Shown: piece by piece, positions 1 to 10,299 of the stretch
Layout of the letters: the number at the start of each line of letters is the position of its first letter
Numbering within the stretch: position 1 is the stretch's first letter
Source: Takakia lepidozioides
Lineage: Eukaryota; Streptophyta; Takakiopsida; Takakiales; Takakiaceae
Direction of reading: 5' to 3'
DNA length: 64,000 nucleotides
Assembly: GCA_030704615.1 (NCBI GenBank)
Contig: CM060733.1
Span: 9,486,001 to 9,550,000, forward strand
The notes under the pieces: model-generated
The model's database searches: none
Told to the model about the DNA's origin: nothing
The model's input: the letters and a program-made list of their open reading frames with translations, nothing else
Program-made: the position numbers and the translations under genes

Positions 1-90
1 GTCATGGAAATGATTCTGGTGATTTGAGAAGCACTGGTACTCGGACAAAGCTTGCTCTGCCATGTTCAAGGGCGTGAGTTACATGATGAC

Positions 91-1699
91 CTATACAAGC
101 CCGACTTTGGCATCCACATCGTCTCTCAAATCCGTATTGTCCAGCAAGAATGGATCCAGCAAGGCCCCCGCATAATACAAGTCCGTGCGAACCATCCGTT
201 TGCGGTCGTAAAATGCATCCTCGGTCCTTGCCGCCAAATCATCGTCCATAGAAAATGGAGGACGCCTCAAGGATTGTACGTGCTTCTCAAGGTTTTTCAA
301 TATCAATCATGCTTTACCCATTATTGGTTGTTTTCCATCAAACTCCTGCAAAGCAATCAACACTGGCTCCACCATGTATACAAAATTTGCACATTTCGCC
401 CAGAAATCGTCGGAGCGAATGATTGCGCGGACCTTCCGACTTTTGCTCAAAGACTTGGACTTACGAGAGTCGCGTAAGGTGCCCACATACGCATCCCATT
501 GAGGGTCAATGATCACCTGCTCCAGACCCGCCCTCACAATCACCAGTCGATCCACCATCAAAAAATTTGTGGCAAAGCTCACCCGGGTTCCTAAGGCTGT
601 ATTTGGGTTCATGCTTTCTAAACAATGCCAGAGGGATGTGATGTGTACGAATAAACGTCACAACCGACTTTGCCTTTTTTAATAGTTGTTTCATCCATGA
701 TTCTTTTCCCCAATCCTCCAAAAGGAGATCAAAGATATGAGCAGCACACCCTTGGTAATATAGATGAGGATATCGTACCATCAAAATATCGGCCATATTA
801 ACCATGTTACATGCATCGTCCGTGCACACTTGGACAATTTTATCAGCTCCAATTTTATCGATGAAACTCGTCAACAACCCTGCTTGATAACGTGTATATT
901 TTCTCTCCCCGCTTGTATCAACGGATCCCAAAAATTGTTCCCCTGCAGGACAGACCAGCATGACATTGAACAGTGGTCGATTAGTAACAGAACTCCAACC
1001 GTCCGCACATATAGTGCTTCCATATTTCCGGAGAGAATCACCTGTTTTTTCATTCACCTTTTTGGTGAGGTCAGACATAGCCTCTTCTAGCAATCATGTG
1101 CGGAGATCGCGATAACTCGGAGGTGTGTATGTGGACTTGGAATCGGACGTGGCTTTGACAGCAGCCACAAATGCAGGAAGCCTCGAGACATTGAACGGAA
1201 TATTGACCTCGTGGATAAATTGGGCCCACTTCTTATCCAGAGTCCTCCTATGCGACAAATTTAAACCTTCTTGCATTGATTGTTGCCTCAATGGTCTGGT
1301 CCGTACAAGTGCTGGCGTACAATCGGGTGTTGCTCCTGCCCCATCGGCTTCTCCACGAACAGCAGATGCCTCGCAAGAATCCCCTTGGGTACAACTCTGA
1401 GGGACATTTTAATTCAAACCTGGAGTGTTTGGCTCAGAAGTCGCGGCCACATCAAGAGACAGTGGGATATTGCCTCCACATTGGGCAAAGTGGGCTTTCA
1501 TTCGCATGGAGGCTTTTGGGCACAAACTAACCCCTGCATTCTTCCCATCTCTATAGCCGAGATGATATAACATGCGATCTTTGCGACCTGCCAGCTTCAA
1601 TGCACAAAAATTGCATTGAACACCGTCCTTTTTGTGCGGGTCTACGGTGAACCAAGGGATCCACTCCTCCCTCATCCTCACACCCAAAACCCTAACCAC
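91..1699 (-). pseudogene. hAT transposase (BED zinc finger + DUF659), decayed
   Basis: The first block (1699-1409) looks like a BED zinc finger: VQCNFC, then LYHLGYRDGKNAG and a later MKAHF. A second block (1291-1094) holds WAQFIHEVNIPFNV, typical of the region before DUF659. The third (1093 to about 600) is clear DUF659: ICADGWSSVTNRPLFNVML, then VCTDDACNMVNMAD and GCAAHIFDLLLEDWGK. Further blocks (612-307, 306-91) continue with KVRAIIRSDDFW and LDPFLLDN and would run on beyond the left edge. Breaks: in-frame TGA at 1094-1096 and 307-309, TAA at 1409-1411, and a frameshift near 600. In active hAT enzymes this protein cuts and pastes the element; this copy cannot make it. The family call is secure, the exon structure is not. 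Confidence 0.85.
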
Positions 1700-2098
1700 A
1701 GACTTAAGGTTGAACGAAGAACGCTAGTATACTTGGTAGATTTATCAAGAGCAATAGAAGTTAGAACAGAATGCGATGCCCCAACACTACGGCATCAATC
1801 CAAGTGGATCAATGCACCATGTAGTATTGTGCTTTTCGACAATTTACTGCAGTGGCTTTGGTGGAAGTCACAACAGCAAACGGTCCACACCCTCCTCTTG
1901 GGCTTACACTCTTGCTCAAAGAATATAGAACATTCACTCGCCACAAAAGTGTTTGCCACAAAAGAAGTGAGGGGCATTGGGACCACCTTATATACCCTCC
2001 AGCCTCCAATCCTCACACGCTCGACGAATCAGAATCCAATGCTGTGACCGCTCCAGGTCGCTCGAAGAAGTCGCATGTTGTTTTAAAAAAAAAACTGC

Positions 2099-2490
2099 TG
2101 CGACCACCCTCATGCTGGTGGTCGCAGATATTAAAAAACAGAAAATTGCTGCGACCACCCCCCTGTTGGTGGTCGCACCTATTTTTTTAAAAAAAATGCT
2201 GCGACCACCCCCATGTTCGTGGTCACAAAGATTATTTAAAATAAAAAAATAAAAAAATTGTTGCGACCACCCCCTGTTGGTGGTCGTACCTATTACAAAT
2301 AAAATAAAAATTGTGCGACCACCAGTAGCGGTGGTCACAACTGTTTAAGAAAAGAAAAAAATACGACCACCCCTATTGGTGGTCGCATTTATTTTTAAAA
2401 AACAAAAATGCTGCGACAACCCCTCTGCTGGTGATCGCAACTATTAAAAAATAAGATAAATTCTGCGACCACCACCATTTGGAGGTCGCA
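2099..2490. repeat. Array of eight GCGACCACC/GGTGGTCGC hairpins, ~50-bp period
   Basis: Eight imperfect palindromes of 26-28 bp start at 2099, 2150, 2200, 2262, 2314, 2362, 2412 and 2464. Each has a stem near TGCGACCACC, a variable loop of about 6-8 bases and GGTGGTCGCA. A/T-rich spacers rich in AAAA runs separate them, so spacing is 48-62 bp. Stems carry scattered changes, some leaving G-T pairs. The array lies inside the hAT element, between the transposase and the terminal repeat, where hAT elements carry subterminal transposase-binding repeats. Inferred role: transposase binding or a transcribed stem-loop array; neither is shown. Confidence 0.9.
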
Positions 2491-2692
2491 CCAATTAAAC
2501 AATAATGATTTTACAAATATTGGCGGATGAAGTAATTTATAAAACAATTCATTCACTTGCCAAGGTGTCGTCTGGAATACAACGTGTCCACCTACGTGAC
2601 ATATTTTTCACCTAACTCATGTTTTACTGATTTTTCGGCAAAACTGACGTGACGTTGGTCGCGTCAGCGTCAGGTCCGACGTGACGTGACGT

Positions 2693-2712
2693 CACTGATG
2701 TGAGCAACCCTG
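2693..2712 (-). repeat. Terminal end of the hAT element (candidate TIR)
   Basis: Read on minus, the terminus starts CAGGGTTGCTCACATC and continues into ACGTCACGTC-rich sequence to about 2640. The junction is placed at 2712 because the copia reading frame is continuous up to that base and unrelated beyond it. The partner repeat is outside the window. Confidence 0.65.
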
Positions 2713-3960
2713 ATTAACATGACATAAGCGCTGGTGCCACAGATCAATGCTCTGTGTGGCTCCCTTCTTGGTTTCCGTGCCAAAAGTATTGGAAATGAAT
2801 GCTCTATGGACAAGAACTGATGTTTCAACAAGCAGCTTATACATAGTCCCTTTGATGATGCCTTCGATAAGGGTTTCACCACCTTGGACGAGCTTACAGC
2901 CGGTTCTAGAGTGTATTGTCTTTATGTTAAGCATGGCTGCCTTGTATACTGAGAACAGATTGCTACCAATGCCTGGTACATGCATGACATTCTTAAGAAC
3001 CGCTGTCTCCCAGCTCTGTCCATTGAACGTGCAAATGTTTATGTCGCCACTGCCATAAACAAGAAGGTGGGTACCACTTATATCTTGAACATGTCTTTGA
3101 TCCGCTGAAACATCCTTGTATTTGACAAATCAGTAGCGTTTGTCTGCTATGTGGTCCGTGCAGCCGCTGTCTGCAATCCAAGATTCGCAGTTGGTGTTGA
3201 GAGATCCCACTGACGTCATGTATGCTCTGTGCGAATTCTTGGAATCTTTTGCAGGTGTTGATGTAGGCTTCTTGATATCTCCACAGACATTCCTTGGCCA
3301 GTGTCCCGACTTACCACATTTCCAACACTCTGTATTCTTCTTCATATCATTGATCTCTTTGCAACGCTATTGACGTTGCTCATACGTCATGTTGGACCGT
3401 TCTGCTCCGATCTTCCCTTTGGCGTTTGTGACGTAAGCCGCAGCTGGCGAGCTCTGCAGCTCCCTTTTTTGGATGAGTGAAAATGACTGTAGCAGTCCGG
3501 AATGTTTCCAAGAACCTTGGCAATGATGTTAGTGTCTGCAATACTAGGGTCACCTAAACGAGACATTTGACTCTTGATCAGTTTGACCTTGCTAATGAAC
3601 GATATCATTGCTCTCGAACTTACACTGGTAGAACTTGACCTGAAGATCGTGAATGTTATCATTTGCTCTCTGATCGTGCATTGTTTTTAGCAAGTCCCAA
3701 ATGCCCTTAGACGATGTGCGTCCACTCACAAGATCAAGTATAGTGTCATCGACAACAGTGCAAAGCAAAGAGTCAGGCAAAGAGGTAGCCTGACCATCAT
3801 TCTTTGTCCACTCTACTCTCTCAGTTGCCTATGCTTCTGATGGTTTGACGACTGTGCCGTCTACTACTCCCATAAGGTCTCTCCCTAAGAATAGTGTTCT
3901 CATCTGGAAGCTCCATAGGTGAAAGTTTTGTCCGTTGAACTTCTTGATGGCAGTTGCACT
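2713..3960 (-). pseudogene. Ty1/copia gag, protease and pre-integrase fragment
   Basis: Minus-strand blocks in order: gag start (LWSF, GRDLMGVVDGTVVKP near 3900-3850), gag core (LLCTVVDDTILDL, IWDLLKTMHDQR, 3780-3600), gag end (IPDCYSHFHSS, 3560-3480), a CCHC-like zinc knuckle followed by the protease motif WIADSGCTDHIA (3330-3140), then the pre-integrase region (MHVPGIGSNLFSVYK and WHQRLCHVN, 2985-2713). The last block stops where the hAT element begins. Stops and frameshifts separate the blocks, including a TAG near 3830. It lies head-to-head with plus-strand copia RT sequence starting near 3920, so either one element was rearranged or two elements abut. Confidence 0.88.
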
Positions 3961-4276
3961 ACACACCGTATACCGCATCTAGTCTACTCTTTACACCAGG
4001 AAGTCATTTACATGGAGCAGCCTGCGGGCTTCCAGGATCCGGCATCGCCAGATCTAGTTTGTAGGCTCCAAAAGGCTTTGTATGGACTGAAACAGTCTCC
4101 CCAAGTCTGGAATCGAAAGTTTGACCAATTTCTGCAAGACTGTGATGTTGTTGTCCCAAATGCAAATTGTCGTGTCTATGTAAACAAGGCGAATCCGAAG
4201 CTAATCATAACCATCTGGGTGGACGATGGCATTGCGTGCAACACCATGAATGATTCCATCCGGGACATTATGAACT
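3920..4276 (+). pseudogene. Ty1/copia reverse transcriptase, 5' part
   Basis: The frame contains EVIYMEQPAGF, CRLQKALYGLKQSPQVWNRKF and the catalytic-site region IITIWVDDGIA, hallmarks of the copia RT. The first 75 bases fit the RT only in a shifted frame, so there is an early indel. Coding stops at DIMN near 4275, where unrelated sequence begins; matching RT/RNase H sequence resumes near 7955. RT copies element RNA into DNA; this copy is interrupted and dead. Confidence 0.88.
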
Positions 4277-4278
4277 AG

Positions 4279-4440
4279 GTAGCGCCCCGCAAGGGCGGCT
4301 ACGAGGGGTATTCTGTTCCTATCTACGCTTCGAGACCCGCAAGGTCGAGGCAGGTAGGAACATAATACCCCCAGTAGCTAAGCGCCACGTGGGGCAGCTA
4401 CCGTGCGTAGCGCACGCAGGCCCGACTCGAGCCGTAAGGT
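4279..4440. repeat. Hairpin-rich GC stretch at the left end of the insertion
   Basis: The arms ggggtattctgttcctatc (4305 onward) and ggtaggaacataatacccc (about 4353-4371) form an inverted repeat. Shorter GC palindromes follow (gcgccccgcaagggcg; accgtgcgtagcgcac). It looks like the structured end of a mobile element, but no family is recognisable. Confidence 0.5.
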
Positions 4441-4576
4441 ACTTTATAAATCAGGTAGGTACCTCATTTTTCCAGATAGGTAGCTACGCTTTTCGTCCAA
4501 GCTCTTCTTTCTGAGGTTTGGGCGCGAGAGAATGCACACGATTTGAGTTTTAGGGGCTGCCAGCTGCACATCAATA

Positions 4577-5395
4577 TTGGACGCTGCTGAGCTCCAGCGC
4601 GAATTGGCCACTGCAAGCTTAGTTAAGGTTGTGATCGTGGCTTTTTTTGTGTGCATCTTGCTCAGTTTCAATTTCATGCTTTTTGTGATGGATTCTGTGA
4701 AAGAAGTTCGCACTGCTAGGAAGAGAAATAAGAAAGCATGCTTGAACAAGATTTCTTGCAGTGCTGTTGGGAGTAGTGGATCTTGTATACAGTTTTGTGT
4801 GCCTACTTTTGATTTGGGAATCGATCTCTCCAACAGGAAGCAACGACCCAGTCGTGTTGTGCCTTTTGACCCGACTATTCGTGATCCTATGATTGAAGCA
4901 CAACCGCCCGACACCATTATGAAAGTTGTGAAGTTTGAGAGCGAGTCTCGGAGACTATTGGCACTATCGACAGTAGTGGACACTCGCATGTCTCCCTCAT
5001 CTGGTGTAATGGTGGTAGCTGAGCGCAATGTGCCTCAGGGTGTGAGAGGCGAAATACCGAGTGTAGTTGAGGTTGAGGGCAACTCACTTATGGTAGTTAA
5101 GCGTGAGGCCAACTCACTTCCGGTAGTTGAGCGAGATGCACTTGTTGTTGAATCTTCCATCCCATCTCTAAATGCATGGAAATTGACTCACTTTCAGATC
5201 TATGTTAGTCAGGCTTCAAGTCATGAGGTAGAAGTTGTCAGGCAGGACCTGGTTCTTGATTCTGTGGAGGTTGAGGATCCCATTGATGTTGTCATTGCAC
5301 CTCTCACAGTGAGTGCTCCTAAAGCGGCCACTAGGGCCAAGAAAGGCCTCTCTTGTGTCCCAACCCCTTGCCCTCAAGGCAAAGGGCCGCGATAG
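4577..5395 (+). CDS. Unknown 272-residue protein with one N-terminal hydrophobic segment
   Basis: I do not recognise this protein. The frame is open for 819 bases from an ATG. Residues about 14-40 form a strong hydrophobic stretch (VKVVIVAFFVCILLSFNFMLF), so it may be anchored in a membrane or secreted. A basic patch follows (ARKRNKKA). The middle has degenerate repeats built on a VVE/VVK-x-EGNSL theme (near residues 168-195), suggesting internal duplication. It sits inside the insertion in the copia RT, upstream of the tyrosine recombinase and in the same orientation, so it could be an accessory ORF of that element or a captured piece. It could also be a chance ORF. Confidence 0.4.
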   Translation: MDAAELQRELATASLVKVVIVAFFVCILLSFNFMLFVMDSVKEVRTARKRNKKACLNKISCSAVGSSGSCIQFCVPTFDLGIDLSNRKQRPSRVVPFDPTIRDPMIEAQPPDTIMKVVKFESESRRLLALSTVVDTRMSPSSGVMVVAERNVPQGVRGEIPSVVEVEGNSLMVVKREANSLPVVERDALVVESSIPSLNAWKLTHFQIYVSQASSHEVEVVRQDLVLDSVEVEDPIDVVIAPLTVSAPKAATRAKKGLSCVPTPCPQGKGPR

Positions 5396-6600
5396 CTTTT
5401 GCAGCCCGTGAGCAGTGGTGATCTGGTGAGAACGGTGTGCCAGTATCCGCCGTTCCTCATCAGCCTTGATCCATCTTTTTTTTGAACCATCAAGAAGAAT
5501 TTACAAAGCATTCCTGCAAGGTCTCGCAGGGGAAGGTACTTCTTGGAAGTACATTCCTATCAATGCTCATAATTGCTCTCCACTCGTCAAAACGGTTTCT
5601 GCATCATGTTTGATTACGTGGGCTAGCAACGCTACTGTCACTCATCAACTTCTCGAAAGCAGCTTGGTCAAAATCCATGAATCTTGCGGAAATCACTACC
5701 GGCTCATGCACTACAAGCTGGTTCTTGGTGGGGGCGGTGGTAACAATAGATACTGGGGCTGAAGCACCCTTGAGTGCCCAAGGCACTCAAAGAGGCGGAG
5801 GCGCTCACTAGGTGGAGCCCCGCACACCGGGTTGTGGTGGGGGTGGTTCCACGAGGGGTGATGATAGCTTAGTGGGACTTAGTGGGGGTGGCATAGGACT
5901 CACCATGGGGGCGGAGACCTTGTGGTGAGAGTCGTGGGGAGTCTTGGGACTCATCACGGTCCAATGGGGCCGTGGTGGGTGGGCCAAGACTCACCGCGAC
6001 TCATCACCGGGAATCGAGGGTTTTCGTGGTGGTTCGCCATAAAATGACTGGGTTGTTTGTGAAACCCTCGCGGACAGTCACATAAGTATATATAGGGAGT
6101 AGTAACCCTGAGAACGGTGCAAGCCCGTTGGTGACCAAAAACTAGTGAGTAAGCGTGCGAGCCGGAAAGCGACCAAGGTGTGGGGAGCTGTTCCGGACTG
6201 CCAACAACCAAAGGGAATTTCCACTAGGCCCAAATTGAGAGAGGGTCTTGTGGAGGAGCAAAGAAAGACCGTTATGTCTCGGCGAGCAGCCGAAGCTCCG
6301 AGTTGGCCCGGCAGCCAGTTTGGGAGTTAGACGCGCGTATCAAAGCGAGTAACTATGACTTGAAGGGGAATTTACCGAAGTGAGGTGCGTGACAAAAGCG
6401 CATTGCATGGTACTGCCTAAGCGTGTTCTTGATTTGCGGGGGTAACGAACTCTACAAACTACTATTGACTGATTTCGAGCTTGGGCAAGATGGCGGGAAG
6501 ATATATCTAAAGTAAGAATCTCACCTATCTTGAGTTCAAGAAGCTAGTGCATGTCTGCTTTTATAACTCCATGTACTTGCTGAATCTAACGTCATGTTGC
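5396..6600. other. Non-coding part of the insertion
   Basis: No recognisable gene. The 5780-6010 part is G-rich, with short repeats of gtggtggg and ggactcatcac types. The last bases before 6616 look like the end of an intron (pyrimidine-rich tract then TTTCAG), which suggests an upstream exon of the recombinase that I could not identify. Confidence 0.5.
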
Positions 6601-6615
6601 CTTGCTATGTTTCAG

Positions 6616-7676
6616 GTATGATGAAAGGTTATCAAAAACCTACAAGATTACGACCAAGAAGTTCCAACATGAACACTTTAGGCCCCCTGTGTTCTCGTTC
6701 GATCCTGACGTCGTATTGACCTACATGATACTGCTACAACACATGCCAGCTAACCTTGACGGCAAAGCCCATCTATTCCTTTCCCCGATTCCTCATCCTT
6801 CTAATATTGTTTGGCACAAGCGTGCGATTAATGTGGGCAGAAATGTAATACAGAAGTACTTGAAGGATATGGCTGCAGCAGCAGGGATAGTTGGCGATAT
6901 TACAAATAAGTCTCCTAGAATGACAACGATTAGCAGAATGTCTGCACTCAGGTTCCTCAGGACGTGATCATCAATGTGACTGCAATGTGAAAACCTTGTC
7001 TCGCTATGACAAGAGTCTGTAGAAAGCGGCTCAGCAACTGAGCAGAGATCCTTATGAGCTCACAACTGGTGCTCATCTTAGTTTTGATCACTACTATCAA
7101 ATTGAGCTAGCTAGGTACCATGCAAATGAACTTAGTGGTTCTAATTTGCCGGTCTCCTCTCAGGACAAGATTGCAAGCATTGCGGAGGCAAAAGCTATGC
7201 AGGACGACATTCCTTGCATTGCATGTTGGTTTGAGGAACCTGAAGCAGCCTCTGCGACTCCTCCACAACGAATGGTCATGGAGGACGTGACCAACGTCAC
7301 CCCCCTCAAGTCTTGCACGGCTGCGGGTTATTGCGTAGAGGAACGTTACAATGCACGATCATGCAGGGTTGCGGAGGAATTTTCAGGCTCCTTGCACCTC
7401 TGCGAGTTCCATGCAGCAGCCAAGAGTGCGCACTCCTCAACGTTATCCATCATTCAACCAGACTATGAATGTTCCTCATACTGCAGCTGTGGCAGGTGTT
7501 GCTACCCATAAGGCTCCTCCATTTTCTAGCTTCGTATATGCTAGACCACCTCCAATAGTTATACCTCCAACTCCAGTTGCTAGACCTCCATCTCCTATAT
7601 CTGTGGTTCCTGTATCTCCATCACCACATGTCGACACTTTTTGGGACAATTTCGGTTGGGACCACTTTTTCCAGTG
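6616..7676 (+). pseudogene. DUF3504/Crypton-like tyrosine recombinase, decayed
   Basis: The exon appears to start after TTTCAG at 6615. Motifs in order: LFLSPIPHPSNIVWHKRA, INVGRNVIQKYLKDMAAAAG, TNKSPRMTTISRMSAL, then in shifted frames VPQDVIINVTG, NVKTLSRYDKS and LSRDPYEL. These match the C-terminal catalytic half of the DUF3504 class (Crypton transposons and host proteins such as KCTD1, QRICH1 and ZMYM types): the TNHSxR box (here TNKSPR), the GH box and the final Tyr in SRYD. Two indels near 6945-6985 and a TAG near 7020 break the frame. The Pro-rich tail (7500-7676) ends with FWDNFGWDHFFQ. Such enzymes cut and rejoin DNA through a Tyr-DNA link. No RT or other DIRS part is seen beside it. 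Confidence 0.7.
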
Positions 7677-7954
7677 ATTCCTGAACGGCTCCTATTTCCT
7701 TGACACCAACTGCTGTTCACGAGGAGAAAAGACCAGCGCAGAAAGCATTAAGGTTCAAAAGCTTCATCTACGTAGGTAGGCAACTGTCCAGATTACTGAA
7801 CTGTCTGGTACTATTGCGCCCACTTTCTGAGGCACACTACTGGCTGCCACTCCCAAAATCCAGATGCGCTTTCGATTTGGAGGAGCTCAGTTTCTGTCTG
7901 GCGCTTCGGTTGACGAATTCTGGTTTTTGACGGCAGGATAAATACAAAGAGAAA
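7677..7954. other. Right end of the insertion, no gene seen
   Basis: Between the recombinase tail and the resumption of copia sequence I see no recognisable coding motif and no clear terminal repeat. The insertion boundary is somewhere near 7940-7960. Confidence 0.4.
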
Positions 7955-8795
7955 AAATGCAAAGTGCTTTATGATTACTAAAGGACCAGCCGAAGCTCAT
8001 GATCCATCTGGACCAGAGACGCTATCTTGAGCAGGTGCTAAAGCGTTTTGGTCATCCAGTAGCAGTACCCGCAGAGCCCAACAGTGCAACTGAGCTAGTG
8101 GTATAACGGAGGACCGGCAGAACCTCAAGTAGTCTGGCCATATCGGGAGTGTATTGGTTGCTTACAGTTCGCAAGCATTGGCACTAGATTCGATATCAAT
8201 TATGCGGTCAGCAGCAACGCAGCCAAGTTTAGCAACCGGCCAATTGCATCACATGTCGAAGCGGATCCTAAAATATGTTCTAGGTACGCTGGGCTACAGG
8301 CTCACGTATGGACGGGGAAAACGGGAAAACCAACGGATCTGCATCGACTAACAGTATACTGTGATGCGGACTACGCTGCCGACATTGACGATCGAAAATC
8401 AAGATCCGGGTTTCTTCTTAAGTATGATGAATGGTGGACCGGTGGCATAGGGCTCTCGCAAGCAGACATGCACCGCAAGCAGCACGACGGAGTCGAAGTA
8501 TGTGGCAGCTGCCCTCGCCACTCACGAAGTCATGTGGATGCGGCGACAAGTGTTCGATCCCCACAGTCCCACCCTACCAGATTGTTTAGCGATAACCAAT
8601 CCGCAATTCGCCTTGTTCACAACCCGGTCTTCCATCAGCAAATCAAATATAGGTGAAGTACCACAAGATCCGAGATGCTCAGCTGGAGGGTGAAGTTGAT
8701 CTTACGTATGTGAGCACAGAGAATCAGCTCGCTGACATTTTAACCAAGCCATTACCGCGCGATCATTTCCAGCGCATGTGCTACCTTGCTTGACT
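7955..8795 (+). pseudogene. Ty1/copia RT end and RNase H
   Basis: Coding resumes with LMIHLDQRRYLEQVLKRFG (about 7998-8055), the standard end of the copia RT. RNase H follows in broken frames: VYCDADYAADIDDRKSRSG (8352-8410), the GPVAWGSRKQTC / STTESKYVAAA region (8440-8510), and ending with NQLADILTKPLPRDHF (about 8722-8770). Frameshifts occur near 8150, 8350 and 8430, and a TAG sits near 8652. It is the continuation of the RT block at 3920-4276 and leads into a probable 3' LTR. Confidence 0.88.
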
Positions 8796-8869
8796 CACAC
8801 CTGCCCCAAATCTCTAAAGTAACGCATTGTGGTGAAGTGGGAAAACTGGTTTTGAGTCATCACAGTGCT

Positions 8870-9150
8870 GAGTGGGAGTATTGGAGAATATGAACATGTG
8901 TAACTCGAACCAAGTGGAACTAGCCGTAGGAGAATGAATCATTAGTCGATTAGTTTCTAGCAAGCAATCATGCGTGAAGTTCCCGCCAGGAACACCTAGA
9001 CTGTCTCTCGCACCTCTGAGTAGCAGTAGTGTGTACTGCTAGCTGCAGTGTGTAGCCAGAGTTGAGTATGCTCTATACCTAGGGTTTGGTACACGAGTTG
9101 TAACCCTTGCTTATTACGGTTTAATATGTATATCTTCCATTAAAGGTTAG
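8870..9150 (+). repeat. Probable copia polypurine tract and 3' LTR
   Basis: After the RNase H end comes gctgagtgggagtattgga, close to the GTGGGAG-ATTGTTGGA signature that ends plant copia elements and starts the 3' LTR. The following sequence has typical LTR content (gaatatgaacatg, a later tattacggtttaatatg stretch). The right edge is estimated; no 5' LTR is in the window to align with it. Confidence 0.55.
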
Positions 9151-10299
9151 TGAGCCTTGCAAAAGTCTTCACTGAATTTCCAGAGTTGAGCAGCCAACTT
9201 CGTATCGTTTCCGTAGCCCCCGCAAGTAGCTTCCTTGCAGTTCACAAAATATTTTTCACAGATTCCCTTGAGATTCGGCTGAGTTGCAGCATAGCAGGTA
9301 GGAGCTGCCCCCTGCACATAGCATCACCGTCCATTCTATACACTTTAATACAAAGGGAAAAAGAAGACCTAATTACATCTCAAGTGTTCAAAATCTTGTT
9401 AGTGCGTATGCTTGTCTTGAAAACTGGACAGTAAAGGATCAGTAAAGGTGTAGTAGAGTGCAGGGGCTTTGATTTCTGCAATAGATCGATCCGAAGTCGA
9501 TTTAACATTTAACATTTATCTACTAGTTATGTGTATTAGAATAGTGCTTCAAGATGAATCTGCAATATTACTACAATGGATCAATTTAAGAAGTATTCGC
9601 CATGTGCACATAATTGAGGATTATACTTCAAAAAGGGCTGAGCAATACAACTGAGCAGTAGTATATCTAGATTTCGGAGGGGTGGACAAGTCCGGCCATG
9701 AACAACAAAGGTTACAGATTTTCTTGCATGTAGTCTGTTGTTGCGAGGAAGGAAAAACCAACGAGCCGTTTGTACAATGAATAAGTACTCTATGTAGGTC
9801 TCACCATTTTTACAAATTCTTGACTAGAACTATGATGTTAGAGTAAGAAACTTGGCCTCATTTTGAACTGATTTCCCTTACCTGTGGGACTGATTTCAAG
9901 TATCGGAGAAAAGAAGGAGAGTGAAGAAGCAAGTTTCTTCTGTCACCAACAACATTACACAACATTTCACGATCTTCAGCTCTTACTTTGTTTCTATTTC
10001 TTACAGTGTCCTGATGGAAACAATCCACTACTAGTTACCCTGATGAGGAAATCTTATGCTGCAAACTTAGGATCAGTATTATCTTGAGATCAAGTAATGC
10101 TATAACTCCCTTAAATAATTACTGGTGGTGAGATATCATAAGTGAAATTCTCCACTTCCACTCATCTCCCGTCCGCATGACCGTTCGTAAGGGATATTAC
10201 ATGAACATTGTACTAGAAATCTCCGGCAATGGTAATTCTCTCTATAAGACTTCCTAGCACACCTCAAATTAGATCCACAATATTTCAATCATACGCTGG
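9151..10299. other. No gene recognised
   Basis: A/T-rich sequence without coding motifs I can identify. It lies 3' of the last SDR exon on the minus strand and might hold that gene's terminal exon, which I could not find. Confidence 0.4.

Larger units (their letters stand above)
1..2712 (-). mobile_element. hAT-family DNA transposon, 5' part, cut by the window edge
   Basis: Seen: on the minus strand the element starts at 2712 with a terminal sequence reading CAGGGTTGCTCACATC, runs through a hairpin array (2099-2490), and continues into a decayed BED finger plus DUF659-type transposase reaching the left edge. The sequence just outside (2713-2720, attaacat) interrupts a copia pre-integrase reading frame exactly after Cys-His-Val-Asn, so it is the candidate 8-bp target duplication. 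Known: hAT elements have short terminal inverted repeats often starting CAGGG or TAGGG, 8-bp target duplications, and subterminal repeats bound by transposase. Inferred: hAT identity and the nested insertion. The other end lies outside the window, so neither the duplication nor the matching terminal repeat can be confirmed here. Confidence 0.8.
4279..7955. mobile_element. Insertion within copia RT; unclassified, carries tyrosine recombinase
   Basis: About 3.7 kb of sequence unrelated to copia separates two parts of the same RT/RNase H region. It opens with a GC-rich, hairpin-forming stretch (4279-4440), then has an unknown 272-residue ORF (4577-5395), a non-coding part (5396-6600) and a decayed DUF3504-type tyrosine recombinase (6616-7676). 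I found no clear long terminal repeats. The left edge is sharp (after GAACTA at 4270-4276); the right edge is approximate. A Crypton-like DNA element would explain the recombinase, but several insertions on top of one another are also possible. Confidence 0.5.

Noticed and set aside
2099-2490. Possible CRISPR array
   Set aside because: Spacing is regular, but the units are palindromes separated by A/T-rich similar spacers, and the host is a plant nuclear genome with a hAT element around it.
2099-2490. CACTA-type subterminal repeats
   Set aside because: GCGACCACC words also occur in CACTA elements, but no CACTA terminus is found and the array lies inside a hAT with its own transposase and end.
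5466-5762. 98-residue plus frame in the insertion
   Set aside because: No motif, and upstream frame is closed; probably chance.
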